From positions 16,761,383 through 16,825,382 of the forward strand of contig NC_135252.1 in assembly GCF_964204865.1 (NCBI RefSeq): a stretch of 64,000 nucleotides of DNA, written 5' to 3'. The translations under genes were made by a program, and so were the position numbers. Positions 37,695 to 49,600 of the stretch are shown here, one piece after another; the first letter of the stretch is position 1; each line of letters begins with the position of its first letter. The notes below the pieces were generated by a model, which was given only the letters and a program-made list of their open reading frames with translations, was not told the origin of the DNA and did no database searches. This DNA comes from Styela clava. Taxonomy: Eukaryota > Chordata > Ascidiacea > Stolidobranchia > Styelidae.

Positions 37695-38276
37695 ATGGTG
37701 TCTCTGGGATTATGCTGCTGTAGAGTGATTCTTCCAGCTGCTGTTATTTCTATTTTGCTGTCCAGTCTTACGTACCTGACATTGTTGAGAAAAACGCAAG
37801 CAAGGAGAGGCTATCCACAAAGAGAATTGAATGAAGAGGCAGATTTACAAACGCACATGATTACGGCTCGCGATACATACGAAACACGGAATAAAACGTT
37901 GTTGAATTTGGGCTACAGCACTCGTGGGCCGAAGTTAAATACCACGAACATCAAAAAATCTAAGCAAAAAATTAAAAGCACTTTTATTCAAAACCTTCTG
38001 AAAGAGGATTACTTGATTTTGCCGTCTTTGCGCGAAGAAAAAGTGAAAGACGAACCAATAAAAACCGAAGCCACTGGTCATGGTGAGACTGACGAAAAGT
38101 CGAAGAACCAGGAATCATCCCAATCTGAGTCATTCAAAACCAGGCAGAACATGGAAATAGAACTAGCCAATCTTCAAATTTTGGATACAACTAAAACCGG
38201 GGACAAGAAAAAGAAAGTACGAAGTAAATTCCAAGTTAAGGTTGATATTGACAGTGATGAAAGCGAAGATGGATAA
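37695..38276 (+). CDS. single-exon, membrane-anchored acidic protein, 193 aa, unknown
   Basis: The ORF opens with a short cytosolic or leader part and a strongly hydrophobic stretch at residues about 9-31 (VILPAAVISILLSSLTYLTL), followed by RKTQARR. This is typical of a signal anchor or single-pass membrane protein with basic flank. The rest (40-193) is soluble and charged, with Ser/Glu/Lys-rich segments and an acidic end (DIDSDESEDG). No domain is recognised. ATG context and codon use look genuine, and a canonical AATAAA lies 133 bases after the stop. It could be a lineage-restricted membrane protein, or the sole coding exon of a gene with upstream non-coding exons. Confidence 0.65.
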   Translation: MVSLGLCCCRVILPAAVISILLSSLTYLTLLRKTQARRGYPQRELNEEADLQTHMITARDTYETRNKTLLNLGYSTRGPKLNTTNIKKSKQKIKSTFIQNLLKEDYLILPSLREEKVKDEPIKTEATGHGETDEKSKNQESSQSESFKTRQNMEIELANLQILDTTKTGDKKKKVRSKFQVKVDIDSDESEDG

Positions 38277-38408
38277 AATCATGAAGGCAATTTTTGAGAG
38301 AGCAAAGTTTTACATTTGTGATATAAACATGTATACCAACCGAAATATGTGTTTAAAATCCACAATAACTGATTTTCTTCAAAAATATTTATAGATCAGC
38401 AATTAAAA

Positions 38409-38414
38409 AATAAA
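38409..38414 (+). terminator. candidate polyadenylation signal for the 193-aa ORF
   Basis: AATAAA 133 bases downstream of the stop codon. Confidence 0.5.
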
Positions 38415-38666
38415 GACAGTGAGTGACCAGCCAGGGATTGCCTAGTAGATACTTACTGTAACTGCTTCCAACAAGTACGCTGATTCAATTTACTGATCTA
38501 CTGCTGCTCTTGCCTGACTTCGGCTTACTTGATATTATATATACATATATTCTTAATCTACTATTCAAAATAATGATTTTTGAACGTGTTTTGTATTGTA
38601 GTAAACTATTTTCTGAAAACTTATTGTCTCAGTGTGGCAAGGGCTTAGCGACTAAGGCTATTGGTA

Positions 38667-39070
38667 GCAATTTGTTCAAAAAGAATTGTTTTTAACCGTA
38701 ACAATGTCTTACAACCCTTGATCTAATTGCTTTTGTAGAAGGCTCGTGAGCTAAGTTTCATGATTTTTCTTACTCAAAACGTCTCTCTGGTATCTCGGAT
38801 AAACATTTCGGTTAAAATCTTACGACTTTAGTGGAGATACTAACGTGGCGATAAATGTACGCAATAGAAGTAAAAGTCAAAATAAGAATTTTTACTTACA
38901 TTTTTGAAATTATAATTTCGGCTGCGTGTGCAGCTGCCAGAATGCAACGTTTTGGCGTAGTTTCGCGGCGATGCAAGGGGTATTTAAAAAAAAAGTGGAT
39001 TTAAAACAAGCCCTTGTTTTAAAACACGATGTTTTTTAGAATTGAAGAAAAACAAAACCCTAGCTGTTGG
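38667..39070 (+). repeat. about 0.4-0.5 kb dispersed repeat, copy 2
   Basis: Direct repeat of 16530-17040; see that entry. This copy also retains the AAACAAGCCCTTGTTTTAAA palindrome near its end. Small indels separate the copies. Confidence 0.75.
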
Positions 39071-40470
39071 GAAAGACTTGCGGGGGGCGTTACCCATTTG
39101 CTTCCATCGTATGAAACAAAAACGCGTGCGCTGATTACTGAACACTGATTTGTTCACTAACCATCTGTCGTGAATTTTATACCAGAACAGAAAATTAATT
39201 AAGATCGAGACATTCTTGGCGTTTGGCAGCGGACACATACAAGACAATGCCGAAATTAGTACAACTGTCAGATCTCCGTTTTTATAAATATGTATAAGCA
39301 GCGTAATCCTAATAAATGAATTTGGCTTGGCTTATTATACTATTTGTTGAAATTAACGAATCTACAATGAAAAAAGATCGGAAATGTAGGTGTAGTTATT
39401 GCCCGATCCTCCCGAACCAGAAGAGAAAATATTTGATCAGCACACAATTGAAATATATATAGTAACTGCGAAAGTTGATTATTGAATTCTTAGTTCCATC
39501 CATTTCAAATAAACGGTTCTACGATAATAAAATAATATGAAAGCACTACTCACACAGTCGTTGTATCCCGTTACGGCATTCGCAATATTCTGCTCGCGGA
39601 ATTAGTCCAGTTGTTTGAGAAAAATCAGTGAGAAGTTTGACCTATTGCTTCTTGTTTCATTGTGCATCCGTTTGGTTGTTATACAACACCCAGAATTGTT
39701 AAAAAATGACTTACAGTCAGTCCTCTTTGACCGTTCAAATCATATGTACAATAGTAATATTTCATGAGAAACTTTCACCTCTATAGCATTATTTAAACCA
39801 ATAATCGCTAATTGAATCTTCATACAACTGTGTATTGAGCATAACTTTCTTCCAAACAAATTTCGGTACAATTTTTATTTCAAGCACAACCTTTTCTGAT
39901 ACTTCGCTCTCATTTTTTTTTATTCATATTTCGAAATCAGCATGGCGATTAGTATTAGGTGGTAACAGACTCTGACGACCTTATCGGTCGTATCGTTACC
40001 ACCCAGTCATATACCGAAAAATTTGAATTCATATTTTGCATATATATATATATTTACATGTGTGTATGGTCGCTTTCTGGTTTGACAAAAACAATAAATT
40101 CTCGCTCTCATGTGTTGTCTGCTGATGTCCATTTTCCTGACAACAAAGTGTATAAATATTGGCAGTTTATTCAATTGGAGAAATTGATTAACATGATTAG
40201 AATTTGCTCAACTACACAAGTCCGTATCTAAGGCAATAAAGCTGGACACAGTAAATGTCCAACAAGCAATTACTATCGGACAAATACTTCGAGCTAGACG
40301 TTGAACGGGAATTCAATTTCGATGCAAACTCAATTATAGTAGATGTGAGAATGCTGCATCCATCTCTCCCACACCACGTGTTATATCGATTTTGCAATTA
40401 ACAACACAATACCTAGTATGGTGTATCCCACATCCAAAGGGTAAAGGACAAAGCGAAAGAAGCTCGACTT
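39071..40470. other. intergenic region, no recognised gene
   Basis: No supported exon on either strand; a TA microsatellite lies near 40040-40052. The 3' UTR of the minus-strand NAXE gene probably reaches into the right end of this stretch. Confidence 0.45.
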
Positions 40471-40476
40471 TTTATT
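40471..40476 (-). terminator. candidate polyadenylation signal of NAXE
   Basis: TTTATT on the plus strand reads AATAAA on the minus strand, about 400 bases after the NAXE stop. No nearer canonical signal was seen. Confidence 0.35.
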
Positions 40477-40873
40477 GGTTTTATCGTTATATTAGAGATT
40501 TATCGCCGTTGCTAAGTCATAATTTATAATATATATATAATAATAATATATAATAAATAAGTTCTCAATAAAAAAGATCCAAAATACGGTTTCTTTGTTT
40601 ACCAGCAATTTTCTGTATAACCTAAGGAAATCAGAAGTCGACATTCCAAATCGGATACCACGTATGTTCTTGTTTGAAGCATTGCTCCAAATTATGATCC
40701 GAACATATCAGATGAATTGTTGGGACACCCAGCTGCTGTAAATTCATAAATTCAGTAGCGCAATCAAACAACTTACAATTGATATGATGTAATTAGTGAT
40801 ATTGCAGTAAAAAAATTATATTGGAAAAGTATATTAAAAAGCATATGGTAATTGATTCCGTTTCTCGGTCATA

Positions 40874-41761
40874 CTAAAGAGAACATTTCAAGTCCAGTAT
40901 GCAATCTGTGGAAGGATATTTTGGCAAATTTAACGAGTATTTATTTTCCAAGGACTCTGGTACGAATCGCCCTCCCAAAAAGTGATGGCGGCCTTTAAAA
41001 AATTTTGCACATAATTTAGGTGCTGTGAGCGAAATTAAACAATCTGCTTCGAATGTTAGGTTGGGATCCATAGCAGCAGGTCCTTGCTCAACATCCCATC
41101 CAGATGGAACATCAATACTACAAATAGGCACTTTTGTTTCATGTAAAGTTTTCAAGATCTCGTCAAACGGAGGCCTCACCCCAGATCCAGGTTTGAAACT
41201 AAAGCCAAATATGCCATCTACAATGAAATCATATTTTTCAAGATTGCCGATAGATTGCATAGAATCTACAAATTCTAAATTCATCTTTTCACACTGAGTC
41301 ACAAGATTTTCAAACAAGGTTTTCTTCGGCCTTTTAGGATAATAAATAACTGGTTCATAACCAAAAAGTTTCAAATGTCTTGCACAAACTAATCCATCTC
41401 CTCCATTATTACCAGGTCCACATATCACCAATGTATTCAAAGATTTTTTATCATCAGTAATAGGATATGCTCTTGTGATTGCATGTGCACAACTCAATCC
41501 TGCTAATTCCATGAGCTGGTCAACACTGAATTTATAGTCGTTAAAAAGCTCATTATCAATATCTTGTGCCTCCTTCTGTCCAAGCAATTTCACTCCAGAA
41601 CAAGATTCATTTGACATCTTTTTTTTGCAAATGGGATTGATTCTCTTCAAGTTGTAATTTCCCCAGTGTAGAAAACTCTGCCTCGGTCCACAAACAACTA
41701 GTGTTGCACACTGCGCAAAGGATACCACATACAAAGATCTAAAGAAACATCTAGTCAGCAT
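40874..41761 (-). CDS. NAXE: NAD(P)H-hydrate epimerase, intronless, 295 aa
   Basis: The enzyme interconverts the R and S epimers of hydrated NADH/NADPH so that the partner dehydratase can repair them. Residues 1-48 are basic and aromatic with no acidic residue before the family-like start, a probable mitochondrial presequence. An internal Met49 (MSNESCSG) could start a cytosolic form. The YjeF_N Rossmann-like fold runs about 55-290: [13 protein letters not shown] (111-123) is the nucleotide loop, VDGIFGF (181-187) holds the catalytic-site aspartate, and [10 protein letters not shown] (215-224), LISLTAPK and [12 protein letters not shown] are family signatures. Length equals the vertebrate protein (about 288 aa) and all key motifs are present. 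The gene lies 312 bases downstream of BRAT1 on the same strand. The absence of introns is notable, since vertebrate NAXE is split. Confidence 0.96.
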   Translation of the reverse strand: MLTRCFFRSLYVVSFAQCATLVVCGPRQSFLHWGNYNLKRINPICKKKMSNESCSGVKLLGQKEAQDIDNELFNDYKFSVDQLMELAGLSCAHAITRAYPITDDKKSLNTLVICGPGNNGGDGLVCARHLKLFGYEPVIYYPKRPKKTLFENLVTQCEKMNLEFVDSMQSIGNLEKYDFIVDGIFGFSFKPGSGVRPPFDEILKTLHETKVPICSIDVPSGWDVEQGPAAMDPNLTFEADCLISLTAPKLCAKFFKGRHHFLGGRFVPESLENKYSLNLPKYPSTDCILDLKCSL

Positions 41762-41834
41762 AATACACTAAATAGACATAACCTGGAATCAAATAAGAAC
41801 TAGTAATAAATAGCACAAATTAAGATCCGATAAG

Positions 41835-41922
41835 TGGAGGCAAAAAGAAGAAGCGTACAACGATGGGCACTGCGACCCACCGGGCAGGTCCGGAGTCGGG
41901 ACCCCAGTTTGAAGAACCCTGG
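41835..41922 (-). mobile_element. fragment of a hAT-type transposon end
   Basis: On the minus strand the sequence begins CCAGGGTTCTTCAAACTGGG and continues with GTCCCGACTCC and GGTGGGTCGCAGTG. This resembles the CAGGGGT-CTCAAACTGGGGTCGCGACC ends of many hAT elements. Only one end is visible. It lies in the BRAT1-NAXE spacer. Confidence 0.45.
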
Positions 41923-42073
41923 TCTAGAATATTCCCAGTTTAGCATTGAGGCATAAATTTGAACGCCATAAGAATGATTCATACAATTCAAATCTTATAT
42001 GCTAATTGATAGTGGGTAAGGCTATGTTATTTTTTAAGGCAAAACACGCAGAAAATTTTTAAATGATTATCAA

Positions 42074-44488
42074 TCAATAACAATCTAAAACCACAGAATC
42101 ATCATATTCAAGATCATTATCAATGGATGGTCCATGACATCCATGAGTAAGACGCTTCTGTTGCTCTTGTCTCAATGAACCTAAAACATCTTCCAATAAA
42201 CTATCAAGTTCGGCCAAACACACTTTATCAACTGGTGTTGCAGTGTGATGTTGTTCACTTAATTCGGATGATTGGGGAAATAACTCATGACATAGATTTT
42301 TAGCTTTTTCACCTACCACAGTATCACAATCTTCAAACATGTATTCTAATAATTTTTTCAAGTATTGACATGTTTCATCACTTTCTACCCTAGTGACTGA
42401 TGGCATGTTACTACTGACAAATCGTATGAAATATTCAAGTATGTCTATGGCATTGAATTTAACCTCCCAATCTAAATCACCATATAAGCAATGAAACACT
42501 GCATTCAATACTTCTATATGCAGAGTTTCGTCTTTATTCTGAAGTTCAAGTTTGTTTAACAATTCTCTACTTGTAATTCCTCCTTTCATATTCTTCCTGC
42601 GAAATGAAAGATGCAGGAAGCTTTCAACAAGAGAGTCTTTTTTCTTGAGGCATTCCAAGAAAGCGAATACTGCAGCACGACGAGGAGCAGCTTCTCTCTC
42701 ATTAGTCAAAATATTCAACAGAGATGGTAAAACTACAGTATCAATACAATCATCAAAAAGGTTTGTTTTAATTAAAATGTCCTTTAATAGCAACAATGCA
42801 GTTGCTTTTACAAAACTGTTGGAATCATTTACAAGATGTAAAATTACTTCGTCCAAATAATGCTTTTTCAAATTTGAACTGATTGTCATATTGTTTGATT
42901 CTAGAAGCAAAAGTTGAGACAAAAACTCCAAAGCTGAATCTCTGATTTCCCATCTTCGATCGTGTAATTTCAACTTCTTAATTTCTAAGCATGTGTTCAG
43001 AAAAGGAATATCATCACCTATGCTTAAAATTTTAATGACGAGTCTTTGACAAAGGCAGCAAACGCTGTTAGTGGCATTCCGATTCCCCATAACAGACAAT
43101 AGAGTAATTTTGAATTGCTTTTGTACGTTGCTGCTCCCAAATTTATCAAAACACTCTACCATTAAATTCATCAAAACATCCATAATATTCCAATTTTCAG
43201 CAATGATTGAGGAGTCATCTTTGAGTGCATAGGTGCTTTCCATATTGCCTATATAATCAAACATTTTTAACAGTCGTTCCATCATTTCAACAGAATAAAC
43301 TTTACTGTTCGTTTTCCAAAGTTTTGAAATTGATTCCAGAGAATTGCGAAATATTGCTGTCATTTTCGTCCTATTTACATGCATTGACATCACTTTTTCA
43401 GTGTACTTTTTATAAATACCAATGTCTTTGAAAATGACATTTTTATCTCCAAAAAGCATGTCAATTGGATATGATATAATTGCCTTACCACAAATCAAAC
43501 TGTCATTTTCCAAATAAGGACAATGCATTAAGACTGAGGTCAACATATTCCAACCCACACTTTTTGTGGGATTGCTAACTATTGCATTTACAGAATATTG
43601 AAATGCTGTAGAACATGAAATTACATTTTCCGTAACATCCGGAATTTCATTATCTGTATGTTCATTGAACAGAGCATGGAATAAATGGCACAACATGGCA
43701 TTACTGGAAACACATAACTCTAGTATTTGATCATTGTGCGAGTCAATATATTCATTAAAATGCTCAGATGACAAAAACATCACAGCAGCATGATAATGGT
43801 TTAACAACATTTTGGTGATTATTTCCAGAGTTGAATTCACAGGCAAACTTTTGGTAATCGCATTATATACCTTTGTTTTAAATTGCTGCACCATTGCAGA
43901 TGGTTTATCTGCTGAGTGTGAAACCACAAATTCAGCTAAGCACTTACATGCCTCTTTGTGCACAAAGATAGATGGAACTTCACAAAGATGAATTACATGA
44001 TCAATGTTTATTTGTGAACATACTTCCTTATAACCATACTTTGGTGAAATTAAGATTCTTATAGAATTTATCCAAGAATACCCAATTGAAGGAGAGAACG
44101 AGTTATTACAATTTGTTGATCCTGGAGACAAAAATAGCAATGGAAATTCCGCGATAAATTTCACTGAGGACTTCCAGCAGTTTGAATCTAAATAAACACT
44201 TGAAAGAAATATTGCATTCAGTTTTAACAAATAATTGATACTCGCTGGGCAGTATTTGACAACATCAATTTTTATTAATTCCCAATTCTCTTCAAGTTTT
44301 CTTAGAAAATCTTCAATTTCTGGCAACAATATTTCAGAGGTATAAGACTTTAAAATTTTTTCCAACGTAGTTAGAATTCGTTCCATGCAGGTGTCATCTT
44401 CCACAACTTTTCTGGGATTAGACAGCGATCTAGCCACTTCAATACAATCATTCAAACGATGCAAGTTGGAAGAATCCATCTGCATCAA
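42074..44488 (-). CDS. BRAT1: BRAT1-like HEAT-repeat protein, intronless, 804 aa
   Basis: The product is an all-helical, HEAT-like repeat protein without signal or membrane segments. Length is close to human BRAT1 (821 aa). Two features support the assignment: the central repeat block around DRRWEIRDSALEFLSQLLLL, and the extreme C-terminus, which ends in Asp-Cys-Tyr. From memory of structural work on the BRAT1-INTS11 complex, the C-terminal Cys-Tyr of BRAT1 reaches the INTS11 active site and the cysteine contacts its zinc. BRAT1 acts in the nucleus and cytoplasm with Integrator subunits INTS9/INTS11 and is linked to ATM signalling. The first ATG gives MMQMDSS; Met2 or Met4 are equally possible starts. 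The gene is a single exon here, although vertebrate copies are multi-exon. The family call rests on architecture and the tail rather than a search. Confidence 0.85.
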   Translation of the reverse strand: MMQMDSSNLHRLNDCIEVARSLSNPRKVVEDDTCMERILTTLEKILKSYTSEILLPEIEDFLRKLEENWELIKIDVVKYCPASINYLLKLNAIFLSSVYLDSNCWKSSVKFIAEFPLLFLSPGSTNCNNSFSPSIGYSWINSIRILISPKYGYKEVCSQINIDHVIHLCEVPSIFVHKEACKCLAEFVVSHSADKPSAMVQQFKTKVYNAITKSLPVNSTLEIITKMLLNHYHAAVMFLSSEHFNEYIDSHNDQILELCVSSNAMLCHLFHALFNEHTDNEIPDVTENVISCSTAFQYSVNAIVSNPTKSVGWNMLTSVLMHCPYLENDSLICGKAIISYPIDMLFGDKNVIFKDIGIYKKYTEKVMSMHVNRTKMTAIFRNSLESISKLWKTNSKVYSVEMMERLLKMFDYIGNMESTYALKDDSSIIAENWNIMDVLMNLMVECFDKFGSSNVQKQFKITLLSVMGNRNATNSVCCLCQRLVIKILSIGDDIPFLNTCLEIKKLKLHDRRWEIRDSALEFLSQLLLLESNNMTISSNLKKHYLDEVILHLVNDSNSFVKATALLLLKDILIKTNLFDDCIDTVVLPSLLNILTNEREAAPRRAAVFAFLECLKKKDSLVESFLHLSFRRKNMKGGITSRELLNKLELQNKDETLHIEVLNAVFHCLYGDLDWEVKFNAIDILEYFIRFVSSNMPSVTRVESDETCQYLKKLLEYMFEDCDTVVGEKAKNLCHELFPQSSELSEQHHTATPVDKVCLAELDSLLEDVLGSLRQEQQKRLTHGCHGPSIDNDLEYDDSVVLDCY

Positions 44489-46493
44489 TGCATACAGAAT
44501 ATTGCAAAAACTGAATGCGGCAACTGAGCAAAGCTTAGGAGTACTCTCAATGAATCATAGTCATTGGATTATAGTTTACTAATATGGTTAACGTCAACAT
44601 TGGCTATTAAAATAAAAAAAATACCCATTAGCATCATACCGACAAAATTGCTACCCAAAATATAATAGCAAAGTAATGCACAGTTCATACCAACCAATGA
44701 TTCGCGGTCTTGCACTTTATGGAAATGTAATAGATACCACCATCGCCCACTAGAGCCGTGGTGATTCCCCTTCTCAGCCTTTTTTTCAAGCCACCCAATT
44801 TTCTAAAAAATCGATTTCTAAAATCTCGCGACCCAAGGATATTATAAAATACCAAATGACATGTTTTACTTTTATGGGCGCAAAAGTAATGACTTACAAG
44901 AGACCATCATTTTGCATAACATTTATTTTCCCCTAAATTACCTCAAAGTTGGAAAGCTGAGCTTGCTTGCTTTCAGTTTTGAAACGTCCCGTAGATTCAC
45001 TTACGCAAAATAAATGCTGCTAAGTTGTTACGCTGTGATACTTCCCATGTAGATAATTACTATTGAGCAGCACCTCAATATCAAATAAGCACAAAAAAAT
45101 TAACCAGGAACTGAAATTAGTAATATGGGTTTTTCCCCTTCCATTGACCCTTTGGAAAATTCTTTTTTTTTACCATTGCAAAATGTTTGGTGCTTGTTTT
45201 AAGAGTAGACTTGCGAGCTGGCTCCTATAAACTGTTTTATGTGTTTCATGTTCAAACCATCAATTTGATTCAAAACATTCAACAACCAGTCATTCAAAAG
45301 TAACAGTAGAAAATTTTAGCCCAGTCTCTCACAGCTTTGACCAGAGTACGGTAACTTTTTATTACTGCAATTAAACTAAAACTACTGAGAAAACAAAATG
45401 ATCAAAGAGTTATTTGATTCATACTTAAATTTCCGAAACACAACCCTGAAAAGAACGCAAAATCGAGGCAATGCTAACAACCATGTCTCAAAATCTGTCC
45501 CAGTGACAAAAGTGTCTGAGCAGCTGCTAAAACGTCTATTGTCACGTCACTTTTTTGCATCTTGCTAATAAGTCAATGCTACGGAAGTTAAAAAGGAAAG
45601 TGATACGCGGTAAGCGACCCAAGAAATTTTAGGCAACCCAGCTTTTGGTTGCGACCATTGATGACATCAATGTTGCGACCCATAGGTCATTTCATACTCC
45701 GCCATACCTTTCACTTTAGTTTAAGTCATTGAACAACGCATAGACTTTATTTGAATGTAACAAATAATTAATAAAACAATTACAGCATAAATACCCAGCT
45801 AATTCATTCAATTCAACTACAAGTTGCTCCACAAGCATAGATGTTAAAACCAATCATGTCAGTCTAATAAGAAAAATTGTATGACATCACCCTACACAAT
45901 ATTGTGAAAACACAATAATATTTTTCAAAACTGTTGACTTGTAAAATATTTAAGCAATGTCAGACAATAGAACATAACAATCCAATCACCATGTGTGTGC
46001 TGTGCGTCTTAATTTTAATGTATTATGACTATGTCTAGCTCAAAACCAATGAATTTCTACTCAGTATAGATATGTGACAAATCATGCACCACATTCAAAA
46101 GACTTCACTAATAGGAGCAAATAAAATAATTATTAATCACAGTTTTTTTTTTCAAACTTCAGCATTAGGCATTAGAATGTCACAGCACATTTTGATTTAA
46201 ATATTGATATTACTAAATTCTATGATAATAATAATAAATAAAAATAAATATTACAATCACTGCATAATACACGAATACATCAGACTACTCGAGACATATG
46301 CGAAAAGTACGATTTCAAATTTATCCTGAGAGGTAAGACAGTGATACCTGATAGGCAAAACCACTTTTACTGGAATCTTTTTTCAAGGTTCCAAATTAAT
46401 AGACATCACATCATTATTTCAAGAATATAAAATTCAATGATGTGTAAAATTAATCCGAATTTGTTTTATAGATACGCCCTGTATATTTAGTAA
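44489..46493. other. intergenic region with possible hAT-like remnants
   Basis: No coding exon recognised. Blocks resembling hAT ends (CTCGCGACCCAAGG near 44825; TTGCGACCCATAGG near 45676; CCCAGCTTTTGGTTGCGACC near 45640) suggest one or two decayed elements between about 44740 and 45710. The promoter of BRAT1 (minus strand) presumably lies at the left end. Confidence 0.35.
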
Positions 46494-46499
46494 TTTATT
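46494..46499 (-). terminator. candidate polyadenylation signal of the PAQR gene
   Basis: Reads AATAAA on the minus strand, about 190 bases after the stop codon at 46687. Confidence 0.5.
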
Positions 46500-46686
46500 T
46501 AAGCGTCGAGTACGGTAATATTTTCAAGTCACAAAGTAAAAAAGTTATCTACAAATAAATTAATTTTTTGGTGTCAATGCAAGGTAAAACAAGCAGCATG
46601 ACAGCAAAATCATGATATAATAATTAGAACCGAATAGTACGCTTTTAAAATGCTTTTGTTAAACAAAAATAGTAAAAAAATTTGTT

Positions 46687-49600
46687 TTAGCGGCAATTTC
46701 CATTCACTGTAGTTTCTTTTTTACTGCTACATGGTAGATTGTATGTCATGATAGATGATGTAGCAAAACAGCACACTGCAGTAGTTGTCATAATCCCGAT
46801 GGTATTCCACCAAGTTATGTGAAGATCCTCAGGTGTTAGTGTGCTGAAAAAAGTTTGGAGGGAATATATAAAATAATCTGACACAAAAATTATAGGTGAG
46901 GTCATGGACTTCACAATTATGTAAGAACAATTGCATCAGCTTTATAGTCATAACAAGATGAACATGATAATATGTTGAATAATCTGGTTTGAGACACAAT
47001 AAATTAACACTGCATTAAGGTTGTAGACATCACAAATATGTGAAAACAGTTCCACCGGATTAATAGGAAAACTTGCATTACTCAAGCTATTCTGATCTAT
47101 AACAGGCAAATTTCAACTCAAATAAGGTCCAAAGAACAACCATGAAAATTCAAAACAATAGGCATCAGTTGTATGAATATCTATCCAAATATATTTGTAA
47201 TAACTTGATATAGCAAAAAAATATTACGGTAATTGTCTAGTACAGCCAGAACAGATTTTGAGTCTAACAACAATATATATATATATACAGAGACATACTT
47301 TGTCGCTCTTCTAGCATCTGCTTCCAACAATGGACCTTCCAAAAGGTATGTTTGAAAATAAAATGCAAGTCCAATGCAGATATGCATCCAGTTGTGTGAA
47401 TGGCCAATGATGTCAAAGGTTCCTGCAAAACCACGAAAGTATTCAAAATCAAAGTGGGATCGGAAAAACCTCATAAAGTTGGGAGGAGTCTTTCTTTTAC
47501 CCAAATCAAGTAAAGAGAACGAAAATAGGTTAATTACTGCGGAACACAAACTAAGAAACCCTTTTCTTTTTTTAAAATGATTCAGCCTCAGAGAAATAGC
47601 TACAGTGAACATATAAAAAAGATTTGTGTATGTACACATGTATTGATAGTTTGTCGAACAAAGTTTCCTCTTAAATTACCTGGAAAATATTTTTCTGGAA
47701 CTTTGGAAACATTGAAGTACATTGTGAGGAAACAAAATATAGTGACTAATGATAACATTGGCATGAAATTAGTTGAATCCAACACACATCTCTTATCATC
47801 ATGTACATCATATGTACTCATCAGAGTAAGGGATTCCGCAGCCCTGAAGATATATCTGCAACAAAAATGAGTCATAAGTTAGGAGTTGTAAAATGGATGT
47901 ATGAATAAATAAGCCATGCCAATCAACTTATATTTTACACAGAAAAAAAATTCATATTGCTCTCTAACTGCATAAATAGGCCACCACAAACACGATGTCA
48001 TTATGTTCTCAGTACATACAGACAAGTCAGTTTGTTAGGTTGAAGGAATTCAATTGAAGGAATTTTCAAGGGGTAAAGGGAAGAATGAGAGTAATTTATA
48101 TTCTTGTAAATAATTTTGGTTCAACAATTTTCAAAACACTGACCCTGGCACTTTTTGGATTCCACGGATGTACTTGTCATGAGAAGCAACCTGAACCAAG
48201 TCACTCATACAACCCCTTGGGACTTGACCCCTGCTTTCAATGCATTGGTCAATTAGATTTTTGTATATTCTATGCCCCACGGACTTGAAACACACGTTCA
48301 TCAGATGTAACCAGAATTTTATTTAGCGAAATTAGACTTACGTATATACTTAATATATAACTATACTCACAAATACGCACACGGCAGAGTGCTTGCGACA
48401 TAAAGAAAAACAAAAACTAAGCTTCTGAAGAGATACCGGATACCTGAAGTCATTCTACGAGAATAACAACATGCTGCATGACCTAAAATGCTTACCACTC
48501 CCAAGGCTTCAATGTAATAATCTGAATATAAAATTTTCAACGGTTGTAACATACCAACAGATTGTTATTATTGCACTTGGTAAAATTTGAGTAAACCAGC
48601 AAGTGTTCGCCACGAAAGAAAGAGAAAGAGGTAATTTCACTTTGGTTACCGGTCTTACCACATTTAGTATTTCCTTTTTAATTAGGTCATGTAGGTATAG
48701 AATAGTCAACTCAAGGGGCACCAGCCCAGCTGTGACATGTGAGATATTTGCTCAGCTGAACTCTGAACTAATTTTCTTGAACGACATATCAGAGACACAC
48801 TTGCTGAGGTCTCCAAGCACAAGAGATAAAGAATGAAGTCATATAAAAAGTAGCTTACCATAGGATACTCCGATACAAGTGTATGGGCAAATAAAATGAT
48901 GATATACAATAGCGCTTGCAAATGTGCTCAATGTTATGCTAACATAATCACAAAACCAGCAAGCTTCTCGTACATTTCGAGAATAACAGTTAAAAAGATG
49001 GGCAAGGCAGCTACCAAATGGCATTCCACAAAACCCTGAAAAATAAAAATGAACCTTGCTATTGTGGTTTGTTTTAGATTCCTGTATTGAAAAATACATA
49101 CAAGTATATTAGGTGAACAGCATAAAAGGACATCAATTGCCTAAAATCCATTAATTAAACAGATTTTTTTTTAATATTCGATTTTTATAATAAGTTGCAC
49201 TTTTCCCTCACAGGGGCTACTTATTATTCAAAAAAACTAAACTGAAATATTTTGGCAAGTTTGTCAATTTCTCAGGGAGTTTGTGGGACTAGAAGAACTG
49301 CTGGAACACGTAAGGTTCTAAAAGAAGATTTCAAGAATACAACCACAGACCATCAGTCCCAACTTAATATTTTTGATGATCAATTAATCGATACATATAT
49401 CATAGCATTTTTGAATGAATGTAAAAATACCAATAACACTGCAGAACAAATGGAAAGATTCATGAGTCCATTCCTTACCAGAAGAGATAATAATAAATTC
49501 AAATAAAGATAATACGTGGGACGGTTCTTACCAAAACAATACACCCATACAGGATAATACAGTGGATCATTCAGTGGCCCCTGAAGTTTATAAGCAAATA

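Noticed and set aside
47181-47639. 152-codon minus-strand ORF as an independent gene
   Set aside because: It is exon 7 of the PAQR gene (47422-47299) read through into both introns.
48483-48496. Donor-like GTAAGC inside exon 5 of the PAQR gene
   Set aside because: Reading straight through keeps the frame and gives residues matching the receptor's helix 4-5 region; using it would remove conserved sequence.
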